Assembly (NCBI GenBank): GCA_001599815.1
Contig: BCIA01000005.1
Span: forward strand, 1,963,088 to 2,027,087
Direction: 5' to 3'
Origin: Furcasterigmium furcatum
Taxonomy: Eukaryota; Ascomycota; Sordariomycetes; Glomerellales; Plectosphaerellaceae
Length of the DNA stretch: 64,000 nucleotides
The position numbers and the translations under genes are program-made. The notes under the pieces were generated by a model. It ran no database searches. It worked only from the letters and a program-made list of their open reading frames with translations, and was not told the DNA's origin. Below, piece by piece: positions 1-10,345 of the stretch. Within the stretch, counting starts at the first letter, position 1. Each line of letters opens with the position of its first letter.

Positions 1-397
1 GGACTGGTCGAATATATGGCGAGCATGCCTTCGTACTCGCCCTCGAGCATGATCTTTCCCCCGTCGCCGGTGGCAACCTTGATGAAGAAGTACACTTCTG
101 AGCCATCGGTGGTAGTGGCGGTGATTTTGGCTGTTCGTGTCCAGAGCGAAGCGCCATAGGCCGTCGCCTTGACGAAGGTGCACTCAGCCGGCAGGGCTAT
201 TCGCGGGCAGGAGTCAGTTTTGAGCTCTCGTTCCGTGACAAGCCTGACATGGCTACGGGTGGAAACCTGCAAGCAATCACGTTGGGATCCGCGTCGATTT
301 CTTCACCGATGCCTGGCATCACCGACTCCAACGACGGCCCATCGCCGTGGATGTCCCATTTCGGACGGAATGATGGAAGCGAGGCTGTGGCAGACAT
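1..397 (-). CDS. Fructosamine/ketosamine kinase family protein, 5' part only
   Basis: The minus strand opens with an ATG at 397 and runs off the window at base 1, so only the first ~120 residues are present. The reading after an intron gives AYGASLWTRTAKI, YFFIKVATGDGGK and GEYEGMLAI, the N-terminal nucleotide-binding pattern of the Fructosamin_kin family (protein-ribulosamine/fructosamine 3-kinase, aminoglycoside phosphotransferase fold). These enzymes phosphorylate sugar-protein Amadori adducts and so deglycate proteins. Exon 1 encodes MSATASLPSFRPKWD and reaches about DPNVIA. The in-frame continuation LPAECTFVKA begins near 188, with a TAG acceptor just before it. I could not find a canonical donor that joins the two frames, so the intron border at roughly 190-270 is open. 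The gene diverges from the aldo-keto reductase at 952. Family call is firm; exon 1 detail is not. Confidence 0.72.
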
Positions 398-951
398 GAA
401 TGATAGACGTTTCTATCAATGGCCTGGTGGGTTGTAGGCGTAGGCGACCGGACGCTGATGCAGTGTCCTCGGGTGAACGATTAGTGTCTTGATACTGATG
501 AACGACTGTGGATCGAGGAATCCCATTAGAAAGCCACAGGAAGGACGACTGCAATTATGAATTACCCCTAGGCCTCTCACTCTGATACGCCCTATGTCCA
601 GCTTCGTTTCCGTTGCACATCATACTACCCCGCCCAGGAATCGGCCGTGGCGGGCACGCCCCGGCAGGGATCCCGGGGTTACGTTGCCTGCAGGCGATGT
701 TCCGAAAAGATGGTGGTGGGTGATCAGGCTGAGCTGGAGAGGACCGCTCTGCATGTGGCCGACCGACTGGTGGTGTGGTTGTGTGACAGTCCCCCCTGGT
801 CGCCGACATCCGGGTCACTGCATGATCCCGGCCAGCCGTCCGACTCCTGAACCCCGCATCCCTTGGGCGGTTGGGGGGGCCTCGTAGCATCAGACAAGGC
901 TTCCAAGTTCATCCCGCTTGCAATATACCGTACGCACCAACGAACAAGACC
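398..951. promoter_or_regulatory. Divergent intergenic region between fructosamine kinase and aldo-keto reductase
   Basis: This 554-base stretch lies between two head-to-head start codons and contains no credible coding frame. A TATA-like AATATACC lies near 921-929, about 25 bases upstream of the aldo-keto reductase ATG at 952. It must hold both promoters. I recognise no specific operator. Confidence 0.5.
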
Positions 952-2356
952 ATGGCGACCACACAAACCATCGGGCAGCATGGCTTTCAGCTGCCTGCCA
1001 TGGGTCTCGGCACCTTCCAACCCGAAGCAGCGGCGCCGGAGGTGGTGACAGAAGCCGTAGTTGCCGCCTTGAGGGCTGGCTTTCGACACATCGATACCGC
1101 ATTCATGTACGGCGATGGGATCGTCGAGCGTGCCGTCGGAAAAGCCCTCAGGGAGTGGGGAGGTCCGAGAGAAGATGTCTGCATCGTCACCAAGCTGTGA
1201 GTGATCTTCTTGAGGACTGGTGTCATCTTTTTCGGTTGTAGAGGGCGCTGACGTTGTGATGGCCCAAGGGCAAACGCCCACCACGCTCCCGAAGACGTGT
1301 CCGCCGCCCTGCAACTCAGCTTGGACAATCTGGGTCTCGAGTATGGTGAGTAAAAATAAGCAGCTCGTGTTCCTGTGCCACCTTTGCTGACTTGAAAACG
1401 AATAGTTGACGTGTTCCTGATGCACTGTAGGTCTACGGGAAGCGTGAAAAAACGAGGGTTGATGTTTTCAACTTACTGACCATGCCCAGATCCTATTGCA
1501 TACTTCAGAACGGGAAACGCTCCCAGTACCTGGCAGACCGCTAGAAATGAGGATCGGAAACCTCTCATCAACCTTGATCTCACGAGAAACTACGCCGCGA
1601 CGTGGGCCGCCATGGAAGCTCTCGTTGCCGAGGGAAAGGTCAAGGAAATTGGTGAGCCCGCAGATCAAGTCCGGAAACGCCTCGAACTCGTGGCATCGGG
1701 TTGACAAGCTTTTTAGGTATTTCCAACTTTTCAGTCTTGAAGATGCGGAAACTGTTAGAGGTAGCGAAGATCCGGCCGTCTGTGCATCAGACCGAGATCC
1801 ATCCGTGCGTTCACTATGCCCTTTTTTGGGGAAGGGTCTTTGCAGGCTGAAACTGAATGTCCCTGTCAAGCTATCTTCCGCAGCCCGACATGGTCGAGTA
1901 CTGCAAGGCCGAGGGCATCCAACTCATTGCTCACAGCCCCCTTGGCGGCCGGCCCGTGCCGCAGGTGGCCCTCAACAGCCATCTCCCAGGCCCGCTCGAT
2001 GATGTAACTGTATGATTGCCCCTACCCTCATCCGGGGTCTATGTTATCGTCTTTCTACTTACTCATGTTTACCTCAGGTTCAAAGGGTAGCCGAAAAGTA
2101 CGGCTCGACTCCCGCTCAACTCTTGCTCAAGTGGGCCATTCAGCGAGGGACTTGCCCTGTTGTCAAATCGTACAACGCCGAGCGCATCGCTTCGAACATC
2201 TCGGTGCTCACACAGCCAGACCTGGCGGAAGAGGACATGGAAGAGCTCAACGGTTTGCGCCGAGACCAGAAACCCTTGCGATTCATGGATCCTTCGAGGT
2301 ACTGGGGCTTTGACATTTTCGACGAAGCTCATGAGCAGCCGGCTGCTGCGGCATGA
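952..2356 (+). CDS. Aldo-keto reductase, seven exons, 334 aa
   Basis: A cytosolic NADPH-dependent carbonyl reductase of the AKR superfamily. Exons: 952-1196, 1269-1345, 1406-1426, 1490-1651, 1717-1804, 1871-2003 and 2078-2356; they join to one 334-residue frame. The catalytic tetrad is complete: Asp48 and Tyr53 in GFRHIDTAFMYG, Lys81 in IVTKL and His114 in DVFLMHYP. ISNFS and the cofactor-site segment PVVKSYNAERIASN are in the expected order. Exon 3 is only 21 bases and encodes VDVFLMH, including the catalytic His. Introns 1 and 5 end in AAG instead of CAG or TAG, but only these sites keep the frame. Length is normal for monomeric AKRs (about 310-340 residues). The start at 952 has a good context and begins the family's N-terminal beta hairpin. 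Substrate cannot be read from sequence; xylose/glycerol-type and aldehyde reductases are both possible. Confidence 0.92.
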
Positions 2357-2808
2357 ATCATATCAAAGTCCAAAAGCACGCCAAATTTGAGATATTGTAC
2401 AGCTCTAATTTAATATCATCTCTAATGGCCGCGCTGGTTGTTAGGGTTTTCCGCTTTAGTATGCGTAACACACCACTAGTAGTACCAGCGCTTCCACAGC
2501 CTGATCTTGACGCCTTCTGTCACCCGGCCTGTCACTGCGCCTCTCCATCGAATGAACTCATGGTGGAAGTGGACAGCGGCGAGAAGAGACGATTGGCAGG
2601 CCATGATGCCAGCGCATGCATGCGGCGACATGGGTCGAGCTGCTCCGCCCGCCGCCTGTGACTTATCATGGGCGGAGGGAGTCTAGGAGCCTGCTCGAGC
2701 AGATGATACTCATCGTCCGGTTTCCCCCACTTCTCACAGGCACATCGACGAGGCATTGCTCGTCACCTCAACCACCGACCTCCGTCTCGACAACGATACA
2801 GTCTGATC
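2357..2808. other. Intergenic, no gene seen
   Basis: This 450-base spacer separates two genes transcribed in the same direction. It must contain the 3' end of the reductase gene (AT-rich near 2380-2470) and the promoter of the gene at 2809. I see no conserved motif or RNA gene. Confidence 0.5.
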
Positions 2809-5202
2809 ATGGCGGAGATCATCGGCGCCGTCGCCAGCGGCCTCGCGATGGTCGAAATCGTGAGCAGACTCGGCAGCGGCATCATCAAGCTCAAACGGGT
2901 ATACGACGAGGTCGAGAATGTGCCGACGACGGTCCAGAACCTCCTGAAGCGTCTTGATATCATATTCGCAATGGTCGAGCAGGCCGTACGTGAGGTGAGC
3001 GACAGCGACCCTCATCTCCAGGATGTCTCTGCCGTCCGGCGATGCATCTTGTATTGCGACTCGGCTTTCAACGAGCTGGCGGCCTCTGTCGACCACCTCC
3101 TCGTCAGCATCGACTCGACCAAGTCGTTCAGACGGAAGACTGGCAGAGTCAAAGTGGCACTCCAACAAAACGTGCTGGCTGCCCACGAGCGCCAGCTTGA
3201 CGATGTGGTTCATCTCCTGACTCTGGCAGAGGCCACAAGCCTCAGGTACGTGGTTATCAAAGTACCTCATTCCATCTCCCGACTCACAGTAGCCTAGGAT
3301 CCAAGTCAAGAGCTTGCCAGCTGTTCTTTTGCAGCATATGATCGACCACAACATGGTCGTCGCGAAGCAGCAAATAACCCACGTCGCGGAACGTCAAGGA
3401 TCTGTTGCCAGTTCCGCCGATACCAGTATGACAACCGCCACGGCCAACGACCCGTACGACGAGTCCCAAGGATCGACTGAACTGGTACCATTCCGAGAAG
3501 CTTCTTCATATCCAGAATTACCCTCGCCACGGCCGACTTTTCTGGGGTCTTTCGTGAGCAGGTCCAGCACGCATCAGATGAGCGGTGAATCGTCTGAATA
3601 CGAGACTACCAGTATGCGACGTATCCAACATTAGCCATCAGAAACGTGCTAACAGATAAAACAGCACGAGCTATTCGTGTCCAGCTGCCGTGGTGGGTAA
3701 CCCAAAAGGCATGGGAGTTGCGCATAAATTCAGGATGGCAATACCATTTGAGGGTGTTCAACACAGTGCCTTTCCATTCGCCACTTTTCCGGAGTATTTT
3801 CCGGGGGGAACCTGGCGAAATAGCGAACATGTTCAGCGCTGGCTTGGCCTCTCCTTTTGACACATGTGGCCCGTTTACAGCCTTCCAGGTAAGTAGCCAA
3901 GGCTGACACTTATGTTGTCATGGATCCTACTAAAACGCGCAGTACGCTCTCCGGATGGGATACCCGCCAGTCATTGAGCTTTTTCTCCGGTCAGGGTGCC
4001 AGTTCCGACCAGAAGATACCGAAGAGGCACTCACCGGGTACGAAGGCAAGTACCGAGACCGATCGGGGGCACGGGATCTGGTCACAGTCACGACTGACTA
4101 CTACCACTGCTTGATGATGAAGCACAATGTCTGGGACTTCCTGGACAGTATCACGCTCGATACAGTCTTCGACATTGTGAGCCCCGTCACGTTGCTCACC
4201 AAGGCGCAGATCTCTAAAATGATCTCAATCGTCGCTCCAGGCTATTTCGACATGCCCATCGCCAATCGGGTGAACTTGTTGACAATGCATCTTGCCAGAA
4301 GGGCCAGGTCGTGCTGCCAATGGCCGGACCTGGATGCATTTACGAGCTGCCTCTGGCCTAATGGCGCTGTGTCTGCAGATGACATCACAACATTAGAGTC
4401 CCAAGGATATTCTCTCCTATACGTAGTCGCTTATTTCGCGGCATTATCCGAGATGCTGCGATCCCTTGTGCGTTATGCCGGGGCTGAAAAAAGCTTCGAA
4501 AGGACTCGGTATTGGCATGCGTTCTTACACGGGGATTGGGAGAACCTGTTGGTCACGACTTGTACAGCCTGGAAGTCTTTCAGGGTGGACGTCATGCATT
4601 TCACCCAGGACTTACACTTTCGACAAGACGGGACCCTGATGCCAGAACCCGCTGCCCCTGGAACCGATACCATGGAACCTGTCGGCACTCCCCTGGCTGC
4701 GGTGTTCAGAGCGTATACGCTGTTTGTGCCGTTCCACGAGGCTCTCGACACGGACGTGAGAACTCGGATCCGCTCACTCGAGACCGCGCTGCGGTCATTT
4801 CTCGAAGACCTCCAGAACAGCGGGATCGATCTAGACATGTATGGGACGGCAGAGCTGAGACACCTTGAGCAGATCCACAGCGACGATTACGGTCGATACT
4901 TCGGTTTTGAGGGCCCTGAAGTCTACCGTAGGTTTTGGTCTTATCTGGGTGAACCGGAGGCGCATCAACTGCGGCTTCCAAGGCTCGAGAGCTTCAAGCC
5001 TGGGCCACATCCCGACGACTGGGTGTTTACGTGGGACTGGGGACTAGACCGCTTCGCGGGCGAATTTTGGGGCATTGTTGAGCAACACCCGACGAGCATG
5101 CCCGGATCGTGGATCGACGACGACAAACAAGTGAGGCTTGAGCCGGAAGATACTGCGCTTGCCTGTCTCAACACGCTGGTAGCAACTCATCACGTCGATT
5201 AG
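2809..5202 (+). CDS. NACHT-N/PigL-like helical domain protein with ankyrin-like segment, 744 aa
   Basis: Four exons, 2809-3245, 3298-3611, 3665-3888 and 3943-5202, give 744 residues. The first ~145 residues (MAEIIGAVASGLAMVEIVSR, then LKRVYDEVENVPTTVQNLLK) resemble the all-helical N-terminal domain found at the front of fungal NLR-type and ankyrin proteins (NACHT-N / PigL_N type). Residues ~250-350 carry the pattern that usually precedes ankyrin repeats in such proteins: LPWWVTQKAWEL, FHSPLFRSIF, FSAGLASPFD, and then an ankyrin-like YALRMGYPPVIELFLRSG. No P-loop, NACHT or NB-ARC motif is visible. The remaining ~390 residues are not recognised; they are Trp/Tyr-rich and probably globular. Function is unknown. 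Relatives with an NTPase act in non-self recognition and programmed cell death, but nothing here shows that this protein does so. Splice sites are all GT-AG. Confidence 0.8.
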
Positions 5203-5451
5203 CTATACCGGCCACCGACTATCTTGAACCTCGGCCTCGGAGGTGGATGGGGGCGGTCGACATCTATACAATTATTATCTGCATCAACTCCGGTCTGACG
5301 CGATAGATACGCATTGAAATGGTGTCTAGCAACTGTATGTCAGGCGAGCATCGGCGGTAATTTGGTCAACTCATTCATCTTAGAAAGCTCTAGGGCTGTT
5401 GTCTGAGTGACCGCGACTGACCTTTTGCCCTTCTAGCGAATATGGGTTAAC

Positions 5452-5643
5452 ATGCGTGTTCTTGAACTTCCTAGCAGGGATTCTCGCGTCCACATGGACA
5501 CCGCTTCGCGCCTAGAGCTTGCTGGCGCTTTGGACCCCCTCTGGAACAATATGGTCGGCAAGAAGATGTACTAGAATGGCGGCATCGGCGCGGTCAAGCA
5601 GTGGGAGGGCTTTGGGGCCGACTATTTTCTGCCCCAGAGTATT
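5452..5643 (+). pseudogene. Relic of a GH127 (DUF1680) beta-L-arabinofuranosidase-type gene
   Basis: The plus frame from 5452 reads as a block typical of GH127 proteins: ALDPLWNNMVGKKMY, a TAG stop at 5572-5574, then NGGIGAVKQWEGFGADYFLP. In the family this is a continuous KMYVTGGIGA...QWEGFG segment, so the stop replaces the usual Val codon. Family similarity ends about 5643, where AT-rich sequence with more stops takes over. No matching upstream or downstream family blocks were found nearby. It is a dead fragment of about 60 residues. GH127 enzymes are often secreted or cytosolic arabinan-degrading hydrolases. The same-frame ATG at 5452 should not be taken as a real start. Confidence 0.65.
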
Positions 5644-8600
5644 ACTAATAGGAGTGGTCCCTAAATTAATAAAGTGCCGCTGACCATAAAGGGGTACTAT
5701 AAAGACTAAAAGGCTAATACGTTATTACGGTGGGCTACGCTATTTTCCACTAAGTCACCCTCATGTGAGCTCCCACGTCGCTCTTGTCATGGTCTTGGGA
5801 GTATGTCGAAGTAGATTTTGCTGGCCTCCATGGCCGGCAGACTTCTGCCCACTGAGGTCAACGGCTTCAACTTCTCCGCCGACCTCATCTTCATGGCTGA
5901 AGCAGCTCAGAAGAAAACCTCCAAGTCCAGCACCAACAAACCCAACAGAAAGGACACGACCAGGACCCCAGCCTGTCCCAAAGTTGCACCATCAGAGAGC
6001 CCTGCAAGGGACGCGGCAAGAAGAATCATGGACCCAACAAATGAAGAACGTTGACCGAGAGGAGCACCCGCCGACTCACTCCCTCGAATCGACGTCTGTC
6101 ACCTGCGGGGAACCGCCATGAGACGGTTGTACATCACGTGCGGCACGGTCCCACCAAGTCGATGAATCCGTGACTGGTCTATCGACCTTCGGATGGCTCA
6201 CGGGCGTCGATTTGACATAATCGTCATCGGCGCCAACTATCCGGGCCCGGGTCTGTCGGATGGGTCGATTGGCAATGACATCTTCATTCTCCAAGATTAA
6301 TTGTAGAATAGTGAGTGAAAGGGGAAGTGGTGGTTGCCGTTGAGCTGTTGAGAACATCCTTGCATTGCTGAGGAAGATGTGAAGGGCCTGGTCTCGGTCC
6401 GCCCAAGAAAAGAGGCCGTTCCCACTACCTTACGCTGGGGGAGCCGTCGCACTCGTCGCACATGTAGAGGCCTGGCTGAGGACCCGGGGCCGGGTGTGCC
6501 GTGCAAGGCAGCATGTCTTCTTCCAGGGCCTGCTTCCAGATCGAGGAAAGCTTCGCGTCTGGGCTGTAAGCTTTTGTTCTGCTCCAGGTATGCTCTCGGC
6601 ACCATCATTGCCTTGTTTTTGTACGGCACTCCGGCATTAGTACTGGAAAACGAGGTTCAGAGGCCTAGCCTACGTTTGGGTTCCTTGGAGGTTTGGTCGC
6701 CCGCACGACCTTGTGTTATCGTCGGTTTGTTTCCGCAGACTGGCTGTCGTGGTCCTCGCACCGTTCTCTGCATTCTCGTGTTAGCTCGAGCACAGGAGTA
6801 ATTCGTCCGGCGAGCACCGCTTACCTGTTTCTGAGCGTGGATGCGATGGTGCCGCTTAATAGGAGAAGGGGCGCCGCAAGATATGGCCTCGGGTTGTGTT
6901 GACTGTCTGTGATCAGCATGTGCGTCACATACGCGAAGTGTGGGTATATTACCCCTGTCGGTTGCTATAGTACTCACCAGTGCCGGATAAAATGCCAACC
7001 ATGCGGCGGCGGGGCCCGGGTTGCTTGTGATAAGACTTGTCGATCCTTTCTCCCGAAGTGGACGGAAGAGTTCAACATCCGACACCTTTGGCCTCTTTCG
7101 ACTTCGGCATGGCGAAAGGTTTGCCCCCTTTCGGTTGACTGATGATGGCCGCGGGCTCCTGGTACAGGCGGGCAAGGTTGCTCCATGGAAATGTGCGCAT
7201 CCTTCGACGAGTGCTGTTGAGGTGACAAACCAACTTGGCGAGGAGCATTGGGTCCCGGACCTCTTGGACCGTCTCAAGGGCCAAATCGCGCAAATGGAGC
7301 TTACGTTAACTAATGGGGTCATCCGGCTCTCCGGTCGTCCCCCAGGATTGCAAAGTCCTTCAGCGTGGGAGAAGTTGACCAGCACCATGAGGCAGCGCAG
7401 TATGACCTGGTCGGATGGCATACATCGTTGCGCAAGCCGCCAGCCCGATGGCCCGGGATGCGGGGTCCATGTTCCTGGAGGTAATGGCGATGGTGGGATG
7501 CGCAAGGGCTGGTATCTCTCGAATTCGACGTACCCCCGATGTGTGTGTCTGGCGAGGGGAGGTTTCATGTTCATTGTCATCCTCCTTGACACCCTTCTCT
7601 GGTGAGGGCGGATGGTCCTGGTCCATGTCCGGAAAGACCTAGTCAAAGACCACGGCCCAACCTCCATCGGCATGGACTGGACGTGGTGCTTGAGGTTGAG
7701 TGAGTCGGCTGCAGGCGCCTTCTGAAGGAATGCGGTGTCCAGGTCAAATGTGACCTTTTCAGGACACTCCTCGTCGACGATACACACACCAAGGCTTCCT
7801 GCCTTCGAAGTTGAACTGGGGGCGATACAAGTTCGGCCCACGTTCTGCAGGTTTGTCGTCGGGCCATGGCGGTCGATGAGTGCGACGAGCGGTTCGTCCC
7901 GAGGAACACCCCTTCTTTCTTGAAGCCGGCCATCTCCGCGTTGATAAGCTTCGGAGCCTGGTGGGGGAGGTGGCATGTTCGACGCATGCAGGTGTTGCCA
8001 GGTTCTTGATCGACCTGGTCTGAACCCTGGCATGTCTGAGGCGTCAGAGCTGAAGCGGAACGAATCCCACAAGTGCAGCTCTCTCTCATCGCTGGATTGA
8101 AGGCAATGGGCCCGGCGGGGTGGCTCGGAAGGAGATAGATCTGGGATGAAAACCGTTGTTAGCCAGGATCCGAGGAGCGATGCCTGTTTGTGGACATGCC
8201 ATGCCGGACCAAGCCCGGCATTGAAGGTTCGACTGAGAGGGGAGCTTACATATTGTGGGATGGTTGATGATAGAACACACTCATCCATGGGTTACCTTCG
8301 TGTCGAGTGCTCCTTGTTGTCCCCGAGCCGCTGGAAGTGGCTGTGCTCTTTCTAGATGGATGTTGTAAGTCAGGCCATCACCAAGCAGGGTCCGCCTCCT
8401 CACCTGAACGATCCGAGAACACGTGGAGGCACCTCTTCAGGCTCGGGAAAGCCATGATTGGTCCATGATCTCGTCGATCTCAGACAATCCCCAAAGCCGC
8501 GGGTACGCCGCCATGTCATGGGTGTGTGAATCGTCGCTCGGTGCTGACGAAGTTGATGTCGTTGAGACTTCGTGGCCTCAACGAGGGCCTAACCAGCGGC

Positions 8601-10345
8601 TGGCACGCCATCGTAGTCCGGTAATCTGCGGCACTAGTGTTAGCATCAATCAAAAGCCCTGAACGAGAAGAGGACGGCAAGGGCTCACAAGGACACAGGG
8701 GGTCTTACTCGTGAGAGGGCAAATCACCTTCCTGATGCTGTTCGCATGATGTGCTGGCCAAACCAAGGGCCCGGGTTGGTGAGTGTGAGAGGGTGGTGGA
8801 GAGAAAGTGTGGAAGGTCAGCTGGGACTGTTTTGGATAACCCACAGGATAATATTCCCCTTGAAACCTAGGTACTCTGCCCCCTTCTTTGTCATTCTCTC
8901 CCGATCTCACCGCGTCATCCACGAGGCTACCTGCATATGAATGGCACCACTGGCGGCCTGCTTCTGGGAGTTGTTTGCTTAGAGTCCTGGCCTCATGCAT
9001 GTTTCTGTCAGTTCTGTCTGAAACTGACTGACAATTCCTCGCCAATCTTGGTTGCTGCCTGGGCTGGGCTACCGCGACGGGCGAGTGTGGTGAGCTCACC
9101 GACAGCATTTCTAGGTGATCTACACGGGAAGATGCTTCGAATGGAGAGTCAAGGCAACGAATCGGAGCAGTAGACAGGACTGATGTTTCTAAGATCAGGC
9201 TACTATGGAAGCAAAAGGAAACTTATCCACGCACTTCAGCCCGGTCCAGGCGGAGGTCATTCGGGTCCAGGAGGGCCGGAGACATTTCGGCATCTGAACT
9301 GCGAATCATGTGGAAGACACATGGAACCCTGGTCATCGGATATCTGAAGGCTTTCTGCAGAAGGTCTATCTGACGCATGCCGATTTCGGCCCTGCTTCGG
9401 CCTGGGCCATGCCCATAACAGCAAACAGATATCCTTGGCCGAGCAAACAACAATCCAAGAGCGCCAGCTCAAGGTCAAAAAGATGATGAACTGACACCCA
9501 TGTGATATTAGTCTTCGTGTAACCTGGGAAAGGCTACAGGCAACTGTAAGTTTGCTAACGGGAATTGTCTCGAAACTGCATCAAACACGCTGTTGGCCCG
9601 CTGTCCATGCCGCAACAGTGAACAAGGAGCAAACACATTACTAGGATGAGTGGTGACTGGCGATGACTCTGCGGTGTGCGTTGCCGTTTCATGGTCCACC
9701 TGAACAAGCGAGGCAGGATCCCAGATTTGCATGAGGTACTCACACAGTTGACGCTCTTGCAATCAGGCTGAGGACCTTCCTGGCATTGTACAATGCCACC
9801 TTGAAATGGATGAGGTGGCGTTCCCACTTGGTAGAAAACAGCCAACGCGGCATGAGAGTCACGGAATACACGGCTGGTCCAGCCATGTTGCTGTCCAGAT
9901 GCGGCGCTGTTGAATCATCTCCCATCGAGCTAGAGACAACGTTAATTTCGTGAAATCAAGAGATATGCCATGTTCATCTCTCGAAGTCAAGAGAGAGGTT
10001 ATCTGAATTTTTAAGGCTTGATCTGAAATCTACTGATCGAAGTGGTTCCGAGACGGCCATCTTTCTGTGACTCTCTTGCGTCGGTGACCCGGAGATGGTG
10101 AACATCTTGGCAGCCCCTTTTTGGCCACCGACTCGACCCCTGAATGACCCGAACGCCAATCAGCCGGCCCGCAACTCACGCGGCTTATCGCCCGTGGCTC
10201 CCGCTCTTAGCCCCGATCTACCCACAGACAACGGCCCATCGACCTCAAACAGCCCCATTCCTCGAGCTCCCCTTGCCCCCCTCCTCGACAATCTCCCCTC
10301 GACCGCACCACCCGTATATGTACTGGACCCCGCGAGCTCCTCGAC
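5644..10345. other. 4.7 kb decayed accessory stretch without a supportable gene
   Basis: An AT-rich, stop-rich segment (5644-5760) follows the GH127 relic. Further on, the minus strand has pieces that read like protein but switch frame. One lies at 9740-9925 (start MGDDSTAPHLDSNMAGPAVY). A second is at about 9223-9345, containing KAFRYPMTRVPCVFHMIRSS. A third lies at 7360-7626, containing PTIAITSRNMDPASRAIGL. A fourth is at 7072-7293, containing LVCHLNSTRRRMRTFPWSNL. I recognise none of them. Joining them needs frame changes without clear introns, although a good donor (GTAAGC) occurs on the minus strand near 7304. Either a heavily split gene or, more likely, eroded genes. Two ORFs longer than 190 codons here (minus 6657-8288, plus 7021-7605) overlap on opposite strands and are not convincing. 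Confidence 0.45.

Noticed and set aside
724..1425. 233-codon minus-strand frame across the reductase start
   Set aside because: Antisense to clear aldo-keto reductase exons.
6657..8288. 543-codon open frame on the minus strand
   Set aside because: Composition is not protein-like (few long hydrophobic or helical blocks, many Arg/Pro/Ser), better-looking fragments lie in other frames inside it, and no family motif is visible.
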